Below are positions 9,575-20,716 of a stretch of 64,000 nucleotides of DNA, piece after piece. The notes beneath the pieces were generated by a model that saw nothing but the letters and a program-made list of their open reading frames with translations, did not search any database and was not told the origin of the DNA. Both the position numbers and the translations under genes were made by a program. Within the stretch, counting starts at the first letter, position 1. Each line of letters starts with the position of its first letter. The DNA is from Kwoniella bestiolae CBS 10118 (taxonomy: Eukaryota; Basidiomycota; Tremellomycetes; Tremellales; Cryptococcaceae), in NCBI RefSeq assembly GCF_000512585.2, contig NC_089241.1, positions 806,001 through 870,000 on the forward strand. Reading direction: 5' to 3'.

Positions 9575-12500
9575 TCATCCGACATGTATTATATGGGGAT
9601 AAGATCTGGACTGTGTCTGATCTGCAATCTCCTGCTTGCTATGTAGCATCGCTAAACCTCCATCTATCGCTTTGATGAAGGTCTGGGCGGCGGTAAGATC
9701 GAGTTCCTCTCGGACGAATACGATTTCATCCTGTCGTAATAACATATTCACGTCAGCTTACTCAAGTCAACGACAGTCTCAATTTCACAGGACTTACAAT
9801 TGTCTGATAGTAGAGACGATGTCCACTACAGGCACATCCGTCAGCTCTTTTTCCAATGTTCTTTGCTCTCTCTTATCTGAGTGATAAAAGCGAACATAGT
9901 TACAACTCACTAGCCTGTCGTTGATTCTCAGCCTCAAACTCATATCTCTTCTGAGCACCTTCCCTCCACACATTGATCTTGAATCCACCTGCTCTACCCG
10001 TGAGTTTACACGATGCAACAAGGGTAATGTGGAAGGAAGTGGTCTTCATAGAATCGAAGAATGCCCTTGATTCAGATGGCATGATCTGTGTGCGCCCACC
10101 GATCAGCGATTAGCATTGATTCCAAATTTAGCATAATTGAGAGGAACGATGTCTGGAATGATGACTCACATGGATGTAGTCACCATCAATTGCCAGTACC
10201 CTCTCATGCCGGCCAATGGCGATCTTACGCTGTACTGTATATTTCTGTACAAAGTAATTGATCGTCAGCGTGAGTGAAATATTATCAAGAGTTGTTACCG
10301 CAGCAATCGATTGAGAGATCGCTCACCTTGTAAGTCTGCGAGAAGTCCGCCAGACCTGGGCCAAATCGTTGTATAGGAGCAGGTTCAGATTGTCTCTTGA
10401 AGATCGAAGCTGTTCCACCGATCATCGCTTCAGCACCAGCTCGCGCTCTCTGTTCAAGACTGTAAGGTGTTTAAGGCACTCACCACTCGGATCCCCTCCT
10501 CGCCTATCATCAATCCTCAGACCATGTTCCGTCGCCCACTGTCTCTTTACCAACGCTAGATCCGTCCTGCCTTCCAAGCTCGCAACTGTCCGGTCGAGTG
10601 GTATAGCTAGAGTCAGATCTGCAAGACAAAGTACCCAGTCCGTAGCTGGCATCTGAAGTCGTTTTTTCTTACATAGCACTTCTGTCAAGTCGGCAATATA
10701 CATATCGGATGGACTGTTGTAGTTTCAACCCATATCAGCTCAGGCTTTCTCATGAGAATGCGAGACGGAATCAATTGACGGGAAACTAAGCTCACACATT
10801 GATAGTCGTAGTAAAATGCACATCCGCACTAGCCGTAACTCTGATCTTCAACCTCACAATCTCACTGCTCGTCGAGCTCAATCCGACGCTACCTTTCATA
10901 GCTGTTGCTGTCGTGCTAAGACCAGGCCCAGCGATAGATCCAAGAGGAGTCTGTTCGTTCGAAGAGAACGAAGATGATGTACTGGCAGCTTGCATGGTCG
11001 AGGGTACGGTGAGGGTAGCACCTCGTGAGGGAGGTTGCGTGGGTGGACGAGATGGTCTCGGCGTAGGTGCTGCAAGGATACGTGAGGGTCTTCTTTGAAT
11101 GTTGGGTGCTTTGGCGGCATTTTGGCGTACTTTGAGCATGCAATAGTCAGCAGGTAATCCCGAGTACTATCAAGTACGAAACACCAACTCTGTTCGTCCG
11201 TAGCTTCTACTATCGCAAATTGGCCATAGGAGAACTTGGATATTTGACTTTCTCTATCTAGGGCTATGGTACGTCGTCGATCATATCAGTAAGGACTCTC
11301 AACTGATTCCAGATACGACCATGGGATAGAAGGGCGGATACATGGATTGTGGTAACTTACGAGGGAAATCCTCATCCACTTCACCATCATCCTCTACGAT
11401 CCTCAAACCCCATCCAACAGCACTCCACTTGACTTCATCCTCCTCTTCACTCAATAACGGCAATCTGCTATCTTCCCAGTACTTGTATAGTCCGAACCCA
11501 GTTACTTCCTCCACAGTGGCATCTTTCCTTACTTTGGCTACTATAGGGTCCGTAGGCTTCTTGGAATGCGGGAAATACATTTCCAGCGATAAGGAAGGTA
11601 CCCCGGGCGGTGCAGCGACAGTGGCGTATAGCGAGGTGAACGGGTTGGGTGGTGGGCCTTCATCGATGAATTGGGGAGGTGATGAGGATGTCGAGGTCGA
11701 TACCAGATGAGGAACGAATCTGTTCAAAGCAGCTGTCAAGGCTGATGGCCTCACTAGTGGTGCAGAGGTGTTTGAGGTGCTGGTCTGAAGTGGTATGGCG
11801 GTGAAATCCAATTTTTCGCTCTTCAACGTATCCATCGATACCCTCCTTGAATCTGGAGGTAGAGCACTGGCATCTCTCTGAGCTTGAACTTGCGCTCGTC
11901 CGATACCCTCGGCTTCGGCAGCTTCGTCCTCATCTACATCACTCCCTTCATCGACTAATGCACCTACCATCCTATCTACCCCACCAGTAGTGATCCCCGT
12001 GACTGCCAGCTCGGAAGCACCGTGTTGACCCATCGAACTATGATCCGCTTCCATGCCCAATCCGCCGATTCCAGGTGTGACATGCTCTACATCTTCGATT
12101 GAAGCTTCACTCGTACTCAGCGCTTGCTCTAATACTCCCACATTCGACGTCATGCCCAAACCTCTTCCAGAGGTTAACATGCTTGATCCGTTCAATATGG
12201 AGTTTGAAGTCACACCCCCGGGAGGTATACCTAATAATCCAGCAGCAGGGGCGGAGTCTGCTCGGGGTCGTCCAGAGGGTGAGAAGAATCCGTTATCCAT
12301 CGTAGGAGTTTTTGTATTGGTCGTTGGAGTTCTACCTTGCCCTTGAGAGGGCGATAAGGGCATATCATTGACCAGGGAAGTCGAATTTGCTCTATGATTG
12401 TTCTTGTTCTGAGTTGATCCGGTACCGCGTTTGTTCTCATTACGACCTGTCACCCTCATTCCTGCCCCTCCTGATCTACCTCCCATGATAGTCTGAGTAT

Positions 12501-12827
12501 AATTCAGTCCCCCTCCTCCCCTGTCTCTTGTCAGTCGTTTCGGGATCCCATTCTCGGAAGAGAGATAGGAAGGTTCGGGAGGGGGTGAATCTAGTGCTCG
12601 TTTGATCTCTGGCCATCTGTCTATATCTGATAGACCTGATGCGTTTATATATGGGTTCAAGGCGAATGAGGGGTCCAGAGAGATTATACGGGGTGTGAGT
12701 GGGTCATCGGTTATGCGGAGAGACGAGAGTCGGACGGCCTGAAGGATGTAGCTGTGGGTGATTGTCAGTGTATGGTAGAGAGAAGCCAATGGTGTTCGAC
12801 TTACTCGACATCTGATATCATTGCCAT
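9575..12827 (-). CDS. SIN1: SIN1/AVO1-type TORC2 subunit
   Basis: Scaffold subunit of TOR complex 2, presenting AGC-kinase substrates at the plasma membrane. Exon 1 (12805-12827) gives MAMISDV and joins YILQAVRLSSLRI. The second exon (11361-12751) carries a long disordered part and then the CRIM domain (NPFTSLYATVAAPPGVPSL, IVAKVRKDATVEEV, SAVGWGLRIVEDD). CRIM continues over an intron as FPPLDRESQISKF and YGQFAIVEATDEQ. A Ras-binding-like section (VHFTTTINV, PSDMYIADLTEVLC, ATDWVLCL) follows. The C-terminal PH domain (YTVQRKIAIGRHERVLAIDG, SFHITLVASCKLTGRAGGF) ends near 9800, and a short last exon ends HIIHVG. The total is about 850 residues. One intron (10446-10483) is only 38 nt. Domain order matches SIN1; the symbol is by family. 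Confidence 0.87.
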
Positions 12828-13359
12828 TTTGGAAGGGCTCAGAATTGGATCATCGCTTTGCCATCGTTTGCTTGAGTGCTAGGCAAGCCCTGCAAGTCCG
12901 TTATTCAATTATTTTCCCAATGAGCTCCAGGCCTGGATGTTTTCTGCTTGCCGTTCGCCTGATTCAATTAGCTAGGGGTTTGCAGAGCAACAGTCAGTCA
13001 ACAATGTTGATGATCTTCTAAGTCGCATCCACTGGTATCTGTTGTCAACATCATCCCTCAATGCTGCTGGTATGCGTTTCATCATGGGATTCAGGGGTCC
13101 CCACACTCTTCACTCTCACTTCTGCAGAGCACAGGGATAAATACACGAAAACCTTTGTAGAAAGATATTCAATCGATTTATTGACACCTCACGTGGTCGA
13201 CTCTTCTACAGATTACATAAGCATATGCTGTCAGATTATTTTTCCAAGATTTCATGTCCACCCTTCCACAAGGTTGCATTCGTGAATAAATTTGACATTG
13301 ACATTGCTATTCCCGCATCATTCAAATAGATAAATTAGAGCCAACAGCGGATACTCACC
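12828..13359. promoter_or_regulatory. Divergent promoter region, SIN1 / PWP1
   Basis: A 532-base region between two start codons that must hold both promoters. No gene-like ORF and no clear regulatory motif was recognised. Confidence 0.5.
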
Positions 13360-15448
13360 ATGTCCGGCACACTCATCTCATCCCTTGTATGGGTACCTAG
13401 GGGGAAATCATCAGCCGAGCCAAAACGGTACAATCTAGATGATAGCGAGTTGGAACGAGTAGGTAAACTTGGTGGACCGGGTGTGTTGGAGAAGTTGAGG
13501 GAGGAGATGGAGGGGATGGACGTGGGTGAGGGTGAAGATTGGGAAGAGTGAGTGTCATGTTTTCCCGAACTGACGAAGACTGCTGTCTGACCTTTCTGTG
13601 TGCAACGTCTAGCGTCGATGAGGATGATGAAGAAGGTAGCGGGTCAGGGTCAGACAATGAGGCAGATGGAGATGTGGATATGGATGCAGAACCTCAGGAA
13701 CCGGCCAAGCCATCTGATCCAAATGATCTGTCCGCATTCAAGATGGACGAATATGACAACGAGGAGTCAAAGGGAGTTGGTGAGCTAATTTTTCCCATCT
13801 ATCAGCTTGGCAGCCCATCTGACAACTGCTTGACTTTTTAGCTATGGGCGCATTCGCAAATGTCAAAGGGCTGTCGTTCTATCGAGATAACAACGAAGAT
13901 CCCTATATAACCCTCAAAGAGGTTCGTTGCACTGATTCATATCACTGTATTGTCAGGTGCAAAAAGCTGATCACAACGCTCCCCTTAAGAATGACGACGA
14001 GATTGAACGAGAAGAGCTCTCCCTCTTACCCTCAGACAACATCATCATCACCGCCCGAACCACCTCCGACCTCTCATCATTAGATTTCCACGTATACGCC
14101 GACTCGGACGAAAACCTCTACGCCCACCACGATCTGATGTTACCCACCTTCCCACTATGTGTAGAATGGTTAGACTTCCCTTCCGGCAGCTCATCATCCA
14201 ATTCCAACGAAGCCCCACAAAGTGGAAGTTACGTAGCTGTAGGATCGTTTGACCCATCTATCGAAATTTGGGATGCGGACTTAGTGGATGGATTATACCC
14301 TCAAGCTATCTTGGGGCCTTCCCCTTCATCAGAAAAACCAGAAGCTAAACCTTTGGGTACCGGGAAGAAAAAGAGGAAGCAGATGGTCCAACCTTCCGCG
14401 AACGATCAGTATCATACTCAACCTGTATTATCTTTATCTTGGACACCCAACCATAGAAATTTACTGCTATCTGGTTCAGCAGATGGTACGATCAAATTAT
14501 GGGATCTGACGAGAGAATCCCCGATGCCAGCTCTGAAGTCGTGGGACCAGATTCACAAGGGGGAGAAGGTACAGGGTGTAGAATGGAATAAGTCTACCTC
14601 GAATGGATTGGATAAAGCTGTGTTAAGTGCTGGGTGGGATAGGATAGTGAAAGTCTGGGATAGTAGGGCGCCCGAGATTGCTATTGGAACGCAGGTGGGG
14701 AGCGATGTGGAATGTATTCGATGGGATCCTTGGGAGCCAACTTCTTTCTTTGTGAGTGACCTATGACATGTTTCATTCCTCGTATCATCATCCTTGACAC
14801 GATCTTATCCTATCATCAAGTGCTCATAAATTTCTCAAACCTTTCAGGTATCCCTCGAAAACGGTCTCATCTTAGCATACGATTCCCGAACCCTCTCATC
14901 CTCCAAGGGATCTAATAACCTATCTACCGCTCAACCCAAGTACACTCTTTCAGCACACGATGGCGCCGCCTCAGCTTTGGATATCAACCCTCATATTAGG
15001 GGCTGTATCGCTACGGGAGGTATGGACAAGATCGTCAAGGTGTGGAATATTTTGGATGAGGAGAGCGAGGGTGTGAAGGGAAGGAAGCGGGAGATCAGCC
15101 TGGCCACTTCTAGGGATCTGGGATTGGTAAGCGTTCATCATTCCTCTCACCGTCTCCATCAGTATTACAGAGCTATGAAAGTGATTGAAGCTGATCAATG
15201 TTGTAATATTATTACAGGGCAAAATCTTTACTGCCAGATGGTCGCCTGATCCCGAAACTCCCCTGACACTCGCCGCAGCAGGATCAAAAGCCACTTTACA
15301 AGTTTGGGATGTAGCTTCCAACGCAGGAGCTAGGAAAGCTTTCGGCGATAGGTTGAGGAAACATGGTAGAGAGTTGGGAGAAATCAAGAAAGGTGGTGGA
15401 GTCGTGGTGGTTGAGGGTGGTGAGGATGAAGATTCCGACGCAGAGTAG
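13360..15448 (+). CDS. PWP1: Periodic tryptophan protein 1 homologue (WD40, ribosome biogenesis)
   Basis: Nuclear/nucleolar WD40 protein involved in ribosome biogenesis. Exons 13360-13547, 13613-13779, 13842-13921, 13957-14751, 14848-15126 and 15218-15448 join in frame to 579 residues. The N-terminus (MSGTLISSLVWVPRGKS) and the acidic Asp/Glu segment are typical of PWP1. They are followed by DNIIITARTTSDLSSLDFHV and WD40 repeats (SFDPSIEIWDADL, SGSADGTIKLWDL, SAGWDRIVKVWDSR, TGGMDKIVKVWNI, AAAGSKATLQVWDV). The C-terminus is acidic. It is divergent from SIN1. Assignment is by overall layout and is firm. Confidence 0.93.
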
Positions 15449-15672
15449 GTGTGTCTCCGGCGAGTCGCCCAATGGGGATCGATCGGACTGCATGTACCTA
15501 TCTTGCCAACAGTCGCATCTGCTGGAAATACGTTTCCCTTGGACAGAAAAGTGATGCTACGAACTCCCAAGCGGACCTTGATTTTCACCCAGGAGTTACT
15601 GTACAAGCACGTGTGGCAATTCCAGACTATTCATTAAGGTACTGATTGTCTGTCGATGACGAGTCAACAGAA

Positions 15673-16138
15673 TCATTTATTAGAAACATCTTTTCCTTCT
15701 TCTTCCTCCCCACCACTCATTGACACTGGATCAGACACATCACTTAAAGGGGAAGGAGGCATACTCAATGCCTTGATTTCTCTATCGTGCGGTTTAGACG
15801 GCACGTTGCTACCTGCATTTCGTACCAATGAATTCGATTCGAGCGAGATTTTCACCTCCTTCTCCTGCTCGGTAAGCCCTCCCCGTAACTCTCTCTGTAT
15901 CTCAAATTCTCGAGGAGTGCTACTTGTTTATTGACACTCATTTGTAAGGTATCCGTGACCGTGATGAACGCTGTCCGGACGAGTAGCTGATGAAGCTTCA
16001 GTCCCAGGTGTGCTGTTGGCACGACCAAGAGAGGACGTCTGATTGCTAGTTTCTGTGTGAGTACATACATCAGCGAGCAAGCCCTGAGAGGCATATAAGG
16101 ATGTCTCACCTGATTGAGGTGGTTGTTCGGATGACATG
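15673..16138 (-). pseudogene. Orphan gene A: small unknown gene with an unresolved in-frame stop
   Basis: Not recognised. The start ATG at about 16137 opens MSSEQPPQS. A 57-nt intron (donor GTGAGA, acceptor CACACAG near 16050) joins ETSNQTSSLGRANSTPG, running to a TAA at 15928-15930. Directly beyond the TAA, in the same frame, the strand stays open and looks coding: REFEIQRELRGGLTEQEKEV, then KPHDREIKALSMPPSPLSDV, ending EEEEGKDVSNK with a stop near 15673. I found no normal intron that removes the TAA while keeping the frame. It may be a broken gene, a gene with a non-standard intron, or a 49-residue protein whose following sequence is non-coding. A TATATAAA box lies about 105 bases upstream on the same strand. 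Confidence 0.4.
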
Positions 16139-16705
16139 ATTGGTTTAGTTGAATCGGCTTGTATCTGAGATGACAAGGCAAGAGAGAGAAGTCTGGTGTG
16201 AAATAGTGGCAAAAAGTTGAAGAAGTGGTTCACGCAAAGGTTTATATAGACACGAGGCAACGCCTTCTCTGCATAGCATCGCAAGATTCACGATCATCCA
16301 AAGACATCAACATGGGGTATGAGGATGATACTCAAAGGAAGGATGTGAGCTGAAACTTATCAAGGGAGCTGAGTGACGACACACCATGTCTAGTCTTCTG
16401 TCAACTATAAAAGAGCTGTCAAACGCCGCCGTCATGGTCGAAGACTCGAGTTTCAGCCGGACTTCTCAGCGTGCTTTTATTTTGTGCAGACTCTGGTGTA
16501 CGTGACGCGGCGGCAACTTACACGGCCTGTGATGAACGAAGGGGCCATATACTGTAGTACATTCCCCGGCAAGTTCATCCAGTATATAACATGCATCGTT
16601 GTGTGATACTGCAGAGGATACTAGTCATAATAGGATCAGAAGAGACAGGTGCTGAGGTGAGATATCTACTCATTCCGCTTGTGAATGATCATCAGTCGCC
16701 CCAGA
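16139..16705. other. Intergenic region between orphan genes A and B
   Basis: The promoter side of gene A. A TATATAAA on the minus strand lies at about 16241-16248. No other gene is supported. Confidence 0.4.
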
Positions 16706-17095
16706 TCATGTCGAATTATCGGTAGAGAAATGACGTTTGAGCTTCTTAACCAGATTGCTCGCGGTATCACCTCCCATGTGAGAGATACAGCTGTACAGGA
16801 AAGCCGCACCTTGCTCGGCTTGCGAGACAGTGCTGTCAGTTGTGGGGGCTGACCTTGGAGGAGGTAATATAGCGTTTATTCGCTCCTCGGAAAATGATGT
16901 TAGCCTCTGGTGTTCTTGGGTTCCTTCCTGGCTCAGAGAAGAGCTATCTGCCCTTTGTTTGGCCGCCAACACCTGAAATCTTTTGTACTCCCAAGTATCG
17001 GACGATTTCCCCACAGGTTTATTGATCGATGTATCGTTTTTCTCCCACCTTCTTGCAGAACCCTGGGAGCTTCCAGGTCTGTTCTCATCTGACAT
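16706..17095 (-). CDS. Orphan gene B: small unknown protein
   Basis: Not recognised. A single exon of 129 residues starts MSDENRPGSSQGSARRWE and contains WEYKRFQVLAAKQRADSS, FSEERINAILPPPRS and a tail VKKLKRHFSTDNST. It is hydrophilic, with no signal peptide or membrane segment. The start is the first ATG giving the polar protein; an upstream in-frame ATG would add an unlike, basic leader. It is one of three consecutive minus-strand genes with MS[SD] starts. Its composition differs from antisense shadow ORFs, which favours a real gene, but no homology can be claimed. Confidence 0.5.
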   Translation of the reverse strand: MSDENRPGSSQGSARRWEKNDTSINKPVGKSSDTWEYKRFQVLAAKQRADSSSLSQEGTQEHQRLTSFSEERINAILPPPRSAPTTDSTVSQAEQGAAFLYSCISHMGGDTASNLVKKLKRHFSTDNST

Positions 17096-17837
17096 AGTTG
17101 ATCCTATCTGAAATCGGAATTGGAAGTAACGTCGTAGTGTGGAATGAAATGATCTTAGGCAGTGGCGAAAGTTGATCAAGGAATTTATGCGGCTTTCATA
17201 CTATACTTTTGCGGTTCAGCGACAATTATGGGCCGAACACCTGTGGCTGAGCTGATTGGTGAAACGCTTTTGAGAGCACAGCATGTTGTGATTATCAAAG
17301 GAAATGGGCCATGGTCTAGGCTTTTGGGTGAGTAACACTGTGACACAAAGGGTCGTGCGAGAATCCTTGACGCTAATGACGTACAACAAAAGATATCATA
17401 TGTCAAAGGGAAATTCGTCATGACATTGATGTCACTTCGAATGGTTGGTCTTCGAAGCTGAAGCAGTGCGGTTGACAGTTTGTGTAGGTGTAGAATGAGC
17501 CCCAACGATTGACACAGTTGACGGTGGCGAGACACAAACGATCCTCCTCGACTTTAGCCAACTTAGTCGGGTGGCAATCAAGGGCGCAAGCTACGGAACG
17601 CTGAGTCCTGACTGGCAATTTCGTTGACCCGGATGCGATCGTAAAGCATACTCAGTATAATTGTATCATTGATCCAGATCTGGCTGGGAGCAGCGCCGAT
17701 GGTAGCTCAATGAAAACAGATTCAAGCATGACAGCGAAATATCATACATTCCCGCTACTTAGATCTCTCCCCCATATCAGCCGCCTGATGATAGAAATAT
17801 GTCGGCGCAATCGCAGTGACTATTCGCAGGATCAATT
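17096..17837. other. Intergenic region between orphan genes B and C
   Basis: Contains minus-strand ORFs at 17185-17618 that lack protein-like character. It should hold the promoter of gene B and the 3' end of gene C. Nothing else is recognised. Confidence 0.4.
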
Positions 17838-18254
17838 CTATTTCCCATATTCCGATTGCGTAGCTTCGTCGTTCTCATCCACTTCACAGATAAGACATGT
17901 ATTGGTTTCTTCTTCGAAGTCACTCTGCATCGATTCCCAAAGTTCCTTCTGTTTGGCCTCCAGTTCTTTGAGTTCTGCCTCAAGTTCTTCTCGGCTCTTG
18001 CCTCCAAGAGCATCGGAAACATCCTTACGAAGTCGATTGTAACGCTCGCCAACGGATTGGGACAGTGCAGACGCCTCCGCGTAATCTTCTTGACGCAATG
18101 TCCCCTCTTGTGCTTGATTCGTTAAATCCATGAATCTTAGAAATTCCTCGGACCTCGTGAAGTCCTCTAGCTCGTTCCACCTATCAAGGGACTTTTGACT
18201 GTATTCGATAGCGGCGGCTTGTTCTGGGGAAAGCTGAGAGTCCGAGTCAGACAT
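17838..18254 (-). CDS. Orphan gene C: small acidic coiled-coil protein
   Basis: Not recognised. A single exon of 138 residues starts MSDSDSQLSPEQAAAIEYSQ. Its middle (RFMDLTNQAQEGTLRQEDY, SVGERYNRLRKDVSDAL) and the heptad-like SREELEAELKELEAKQKEL predict a helical coiled coil. The end holds a CLIC motif (CxxC) and is Asp/Glu-rich. No signal peptide or membrane span is present. A TATATATA element on the same strand near 18381-18389 lies about 130 bases upstream. Strong amphipathic regularity makes it a credible gene; the function is unknown. Confidence 0.6.
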   Translation of the reverse strand: MSDSDSQLSPEQAAAIEYSQKSLDRWNELEDFTRSEEFLRFMDLTNQAQEGTLRQEDYAEASALSQSVGERYNRLRKDVSDALGGKSREELEAELKELEAKQKELWESMQSDFEEETNTCLICEVDENDEATQSEYGK

Positions 18255-19071
18255 GTCGGGAGATTAACTGTAGATCGTAAGGATAGGGTGATGGGTGACA
18301 ATAGGGAAATAGGTCTCGGAAGCTTGCTTGAGATGTATAAGTAAAATAGGGTGATGCGCTCAGAGTGCAATGCCTAAGGGTATATATACTACAAATTTGT
18401 GTTATACTGTATACGGGGCGCCTTCTCGAACGAGCAAGGAGACAAGCTCAGTGGGTGAACCTTTCATGACAGCCCCTTTTACTGTAGCCAAGCTCCAGTC
18501 CCCTCCCCAAGAAAGGACATACCAAATGGTCATGGTGTTGTCTAAACGAAAGGATGGCAACGAAGAGGTGGGATATGAGATACGTCATAACTGCCTGGAC
18601 CAGGGGAAGAAGTGAAACGCAATATGAAAGGTAAATCTACAAATGCCACTGAACCCTCTGATTATCGCATGCAAGGCCTACGCAGACACTCCCACCAATG
18701 TAGTCGCTCAGAGCCCGGGTTGGCTTCGAGCAGTTTCATAGGACGAGGTATTTACAACATTGTAAATGGCTGCCACAGTCGTAATCATTTTGATATTCGA
18801 CTCGAAATCGAGTCCTTTCAATTGAAACCCCCTTCGAGAATTGCGTGATTGTTGACATCCTTTCTTCCGCAGCTCCACAATGATGCAAACAGAAGCAAAG
18901 TCCGACCATTGAGAATGGGTATAAGTGATCTGTAGGTATGACCAGGACATGGTATCCTTCATTGAATCAACAGTTTGCCACTCGACCACGGTAATCACAA
19001 CCTACAATTCGCTTCCAAACAGACAGCTCACTCATAGTCACAATTACAGACAACGCTCCAACACAATCAAG
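18255..19071. promoter_or_regulatory. Divergent region between orphan genes C and D
   Basis: The shared upstream region of a minus-strand and a plus-strand orphan gene. A TATATATA element serves the C side (18381-18389), and GGTATAAG lies near 18918 on the D side. No gene is seen. Confidence 0.4.
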
Positions 19072-20196
19072 ATGTCTTACCTGGTCAACCTCTCCCCTTT
19101 ATCGCTTTCGACAGGCCAAATCTTCGATGCTCGCTCGATACACGATGCCTCTTCCTTCATCTCAGGTTCAGGTTCAGCCTCGCCGGGGTGGTCCTCCGCC
19201 CTGGAGCAACAGAACAGTATGACAGATCTATCAACCCACAGTTATATACCACTGACACTCCACAAGGAATTCCCGAAGGTTACCGTCTCCCAAAGCACTG
19301 GCTCCAGTATTACCATCTCGGTCGAATACCCCAACTCGACCGTCGTGGATGTTAGACTGCCCGTGGCGATTCCGAATGCCATCTCAAGTTCACACCAAGA
19401 GATCAATCTTGACGAACTATATATTCCTAGCGAAGACCCGCATTCTACCGACAGTACACCAAGACCGCTATCGCTCATGTCCTCTTCAACCGCTACGGCC
19501 CCTTCGATCATGTCGGATATAACCCAGGAGGGTGACTACGAGCAAGAGCCAGCAACAATACACCAAGTAGCTCATCGACCTCAGATAGTCGAGTTCGAAC
19601 CAATGTCCTATGCTGCCTCGCTGATTGACCCGGATGAACAGCCCGCATTGGATCCTCTCGAGGTGTGGAACAGTATAATATCCAATCTATCGGTCGAAGA
19701 TATCGCCAAAATCTATACACCGACTGAACAGTCTGAAACACAACAGCCAGTCTGGTTGTCAGATACCAGTACCAACGTAGGCACATTCAACCATGACCAG
19801 GCTTTGGACGAATGTGACAAAGGATTGGCCAGAACCAGCTCAAGTGTATTTTCGGACGCCTTCTCAGCGCTATTCTCCAGATGTTCTCATGCGTTTGACA
19901 CTTTGAGAGGGTACGTGAAAAGATGTACGTCCGATTCGAGGTTGGATTACGACGGATTAGACCCCTACGCGTATGACAAGCAATGTCAAGCCCAACTTGA
20001 AGGTAGCGAACAAACCGATACATTATACAGCACGGAGAACCTTCCGCCAGTAGGCCATCTACCTAATGGGAGTCAAGTAGCATTACCAAAGGTAAGACGT
20101 AAAGCATTAGCTGAAGATAGGTTACACGATGTCGATAATCCACCTCCTGCGGATCATCCAGGGTGGAGCCCCTCGAGTCAATCGATGGTAGCATGA
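19072..20196 (+). CDS. Orphan gene D: unknown Ser/Thr-rich protein
   Basis: Not recognised. A single exon of 374 residues starts MSYLVNLSPLSLSTGQIFDA. The upstream in-frame stretch looks like a leader, so this ATG was chosen. A central part (KVTVSQSTGSSITISVEYP, STVVDVRLPVAIPN) is beta-like. It is followed by acidic, Ser-rich sequence and NLSVEDIAKIYTPTEQ. The C-terminal third has FSDAFSALFSRCSHAFDTLR and then SRLDYDGLDPYAYD. Gene E, next downstream on the same strand, has a similar spacing of a hydrophobic helix followed by RRLDYD and an Asp/Tyr tail. No signal peptide or membrane span is evident. Confidence 0.6.
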   Translation: MSYLVNLSPLSLSTGQIFDARSIHDASSFISGSGSASPGWSSALEQQNSMTDLSTHSYIPLTLHKEFPKVTVSQSTGSSITISVEYPNSTVVDVRLPVAIPNAISSSHQEINLDELYIPSEDPHSTDSTPRPLSLMSSSTATAPSIMSDITQEGDYEQEPATIHQVAHRPQIVEFEPMSYAASLIDPDEQPALDPLEVWNSIISNLSVEDIAKIYTPTEQSETQQPVWLSDTSTNVGTFNHDQALDECDKGLARTSSSVFSDAFSALFSRCSHAFDTLRGYVKRCTSDSRLDYDGLDPYAYDKQCQAQLEGSEQTDTLYSTENLPPVGHLPNGSQVALPKVRRKALAEDRLHDVDNPPPADHPGWSPSSQSMVA

Positions 20197-20716
20197 ACGT
20201 ACTGTAATGACGATCTTCCCAAACGTTTCTGCCACTTGCTGGGTGTCCTTTGTACTGTACTATATCGTATCGCTATTGTCTGATGATCATGAAACGATGT
20301 ACTGTGTTCTCTTCCTTTCGCTTTCATCCAACATACACAGAAATCGAGTCATACATACTGACATGACCGAGGGACTGAATCGACTTTGTCTGCCCTTCCA
20401 CCGAGATATAAATATCGATGAGATGAAGGTGACGCATTCTGACTCGATCTTTCAAACTTCTTCCTCGTGTTTTGTTGTCCCCTCCTTTCTTCGGATATTG
20501 CGTGACACTTATCACATCCAACCCCTTGATGGGACTACTCCCAGTCCGCATTACTCAGCAGTACCTCCATGAGATATATAATGACCCACTTGACTCGTGA
20601 TTTTCATGGTCTGTGACACCTTATTCCCCATTGACCCTCATTCCACTGTACCCGATTTTTCTGTTATACTAAAACCCAACATAGACATACTACAGCTAGC
20701 GAGTGTACCATACATA
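20197..20716. other. Intergenic region between orphan genes D and E
   Basis: A spacer of 520 bases holding the 3' end of D and the promoter of E. The ORFs across it are short and unconvincing. Confidence 0.4.

Noticed and set aside
17185..17618. Overlapping minus-strand ORFs between orphan genes B and C
   Set aside because: Irregular composition and no splice-linked continuation.
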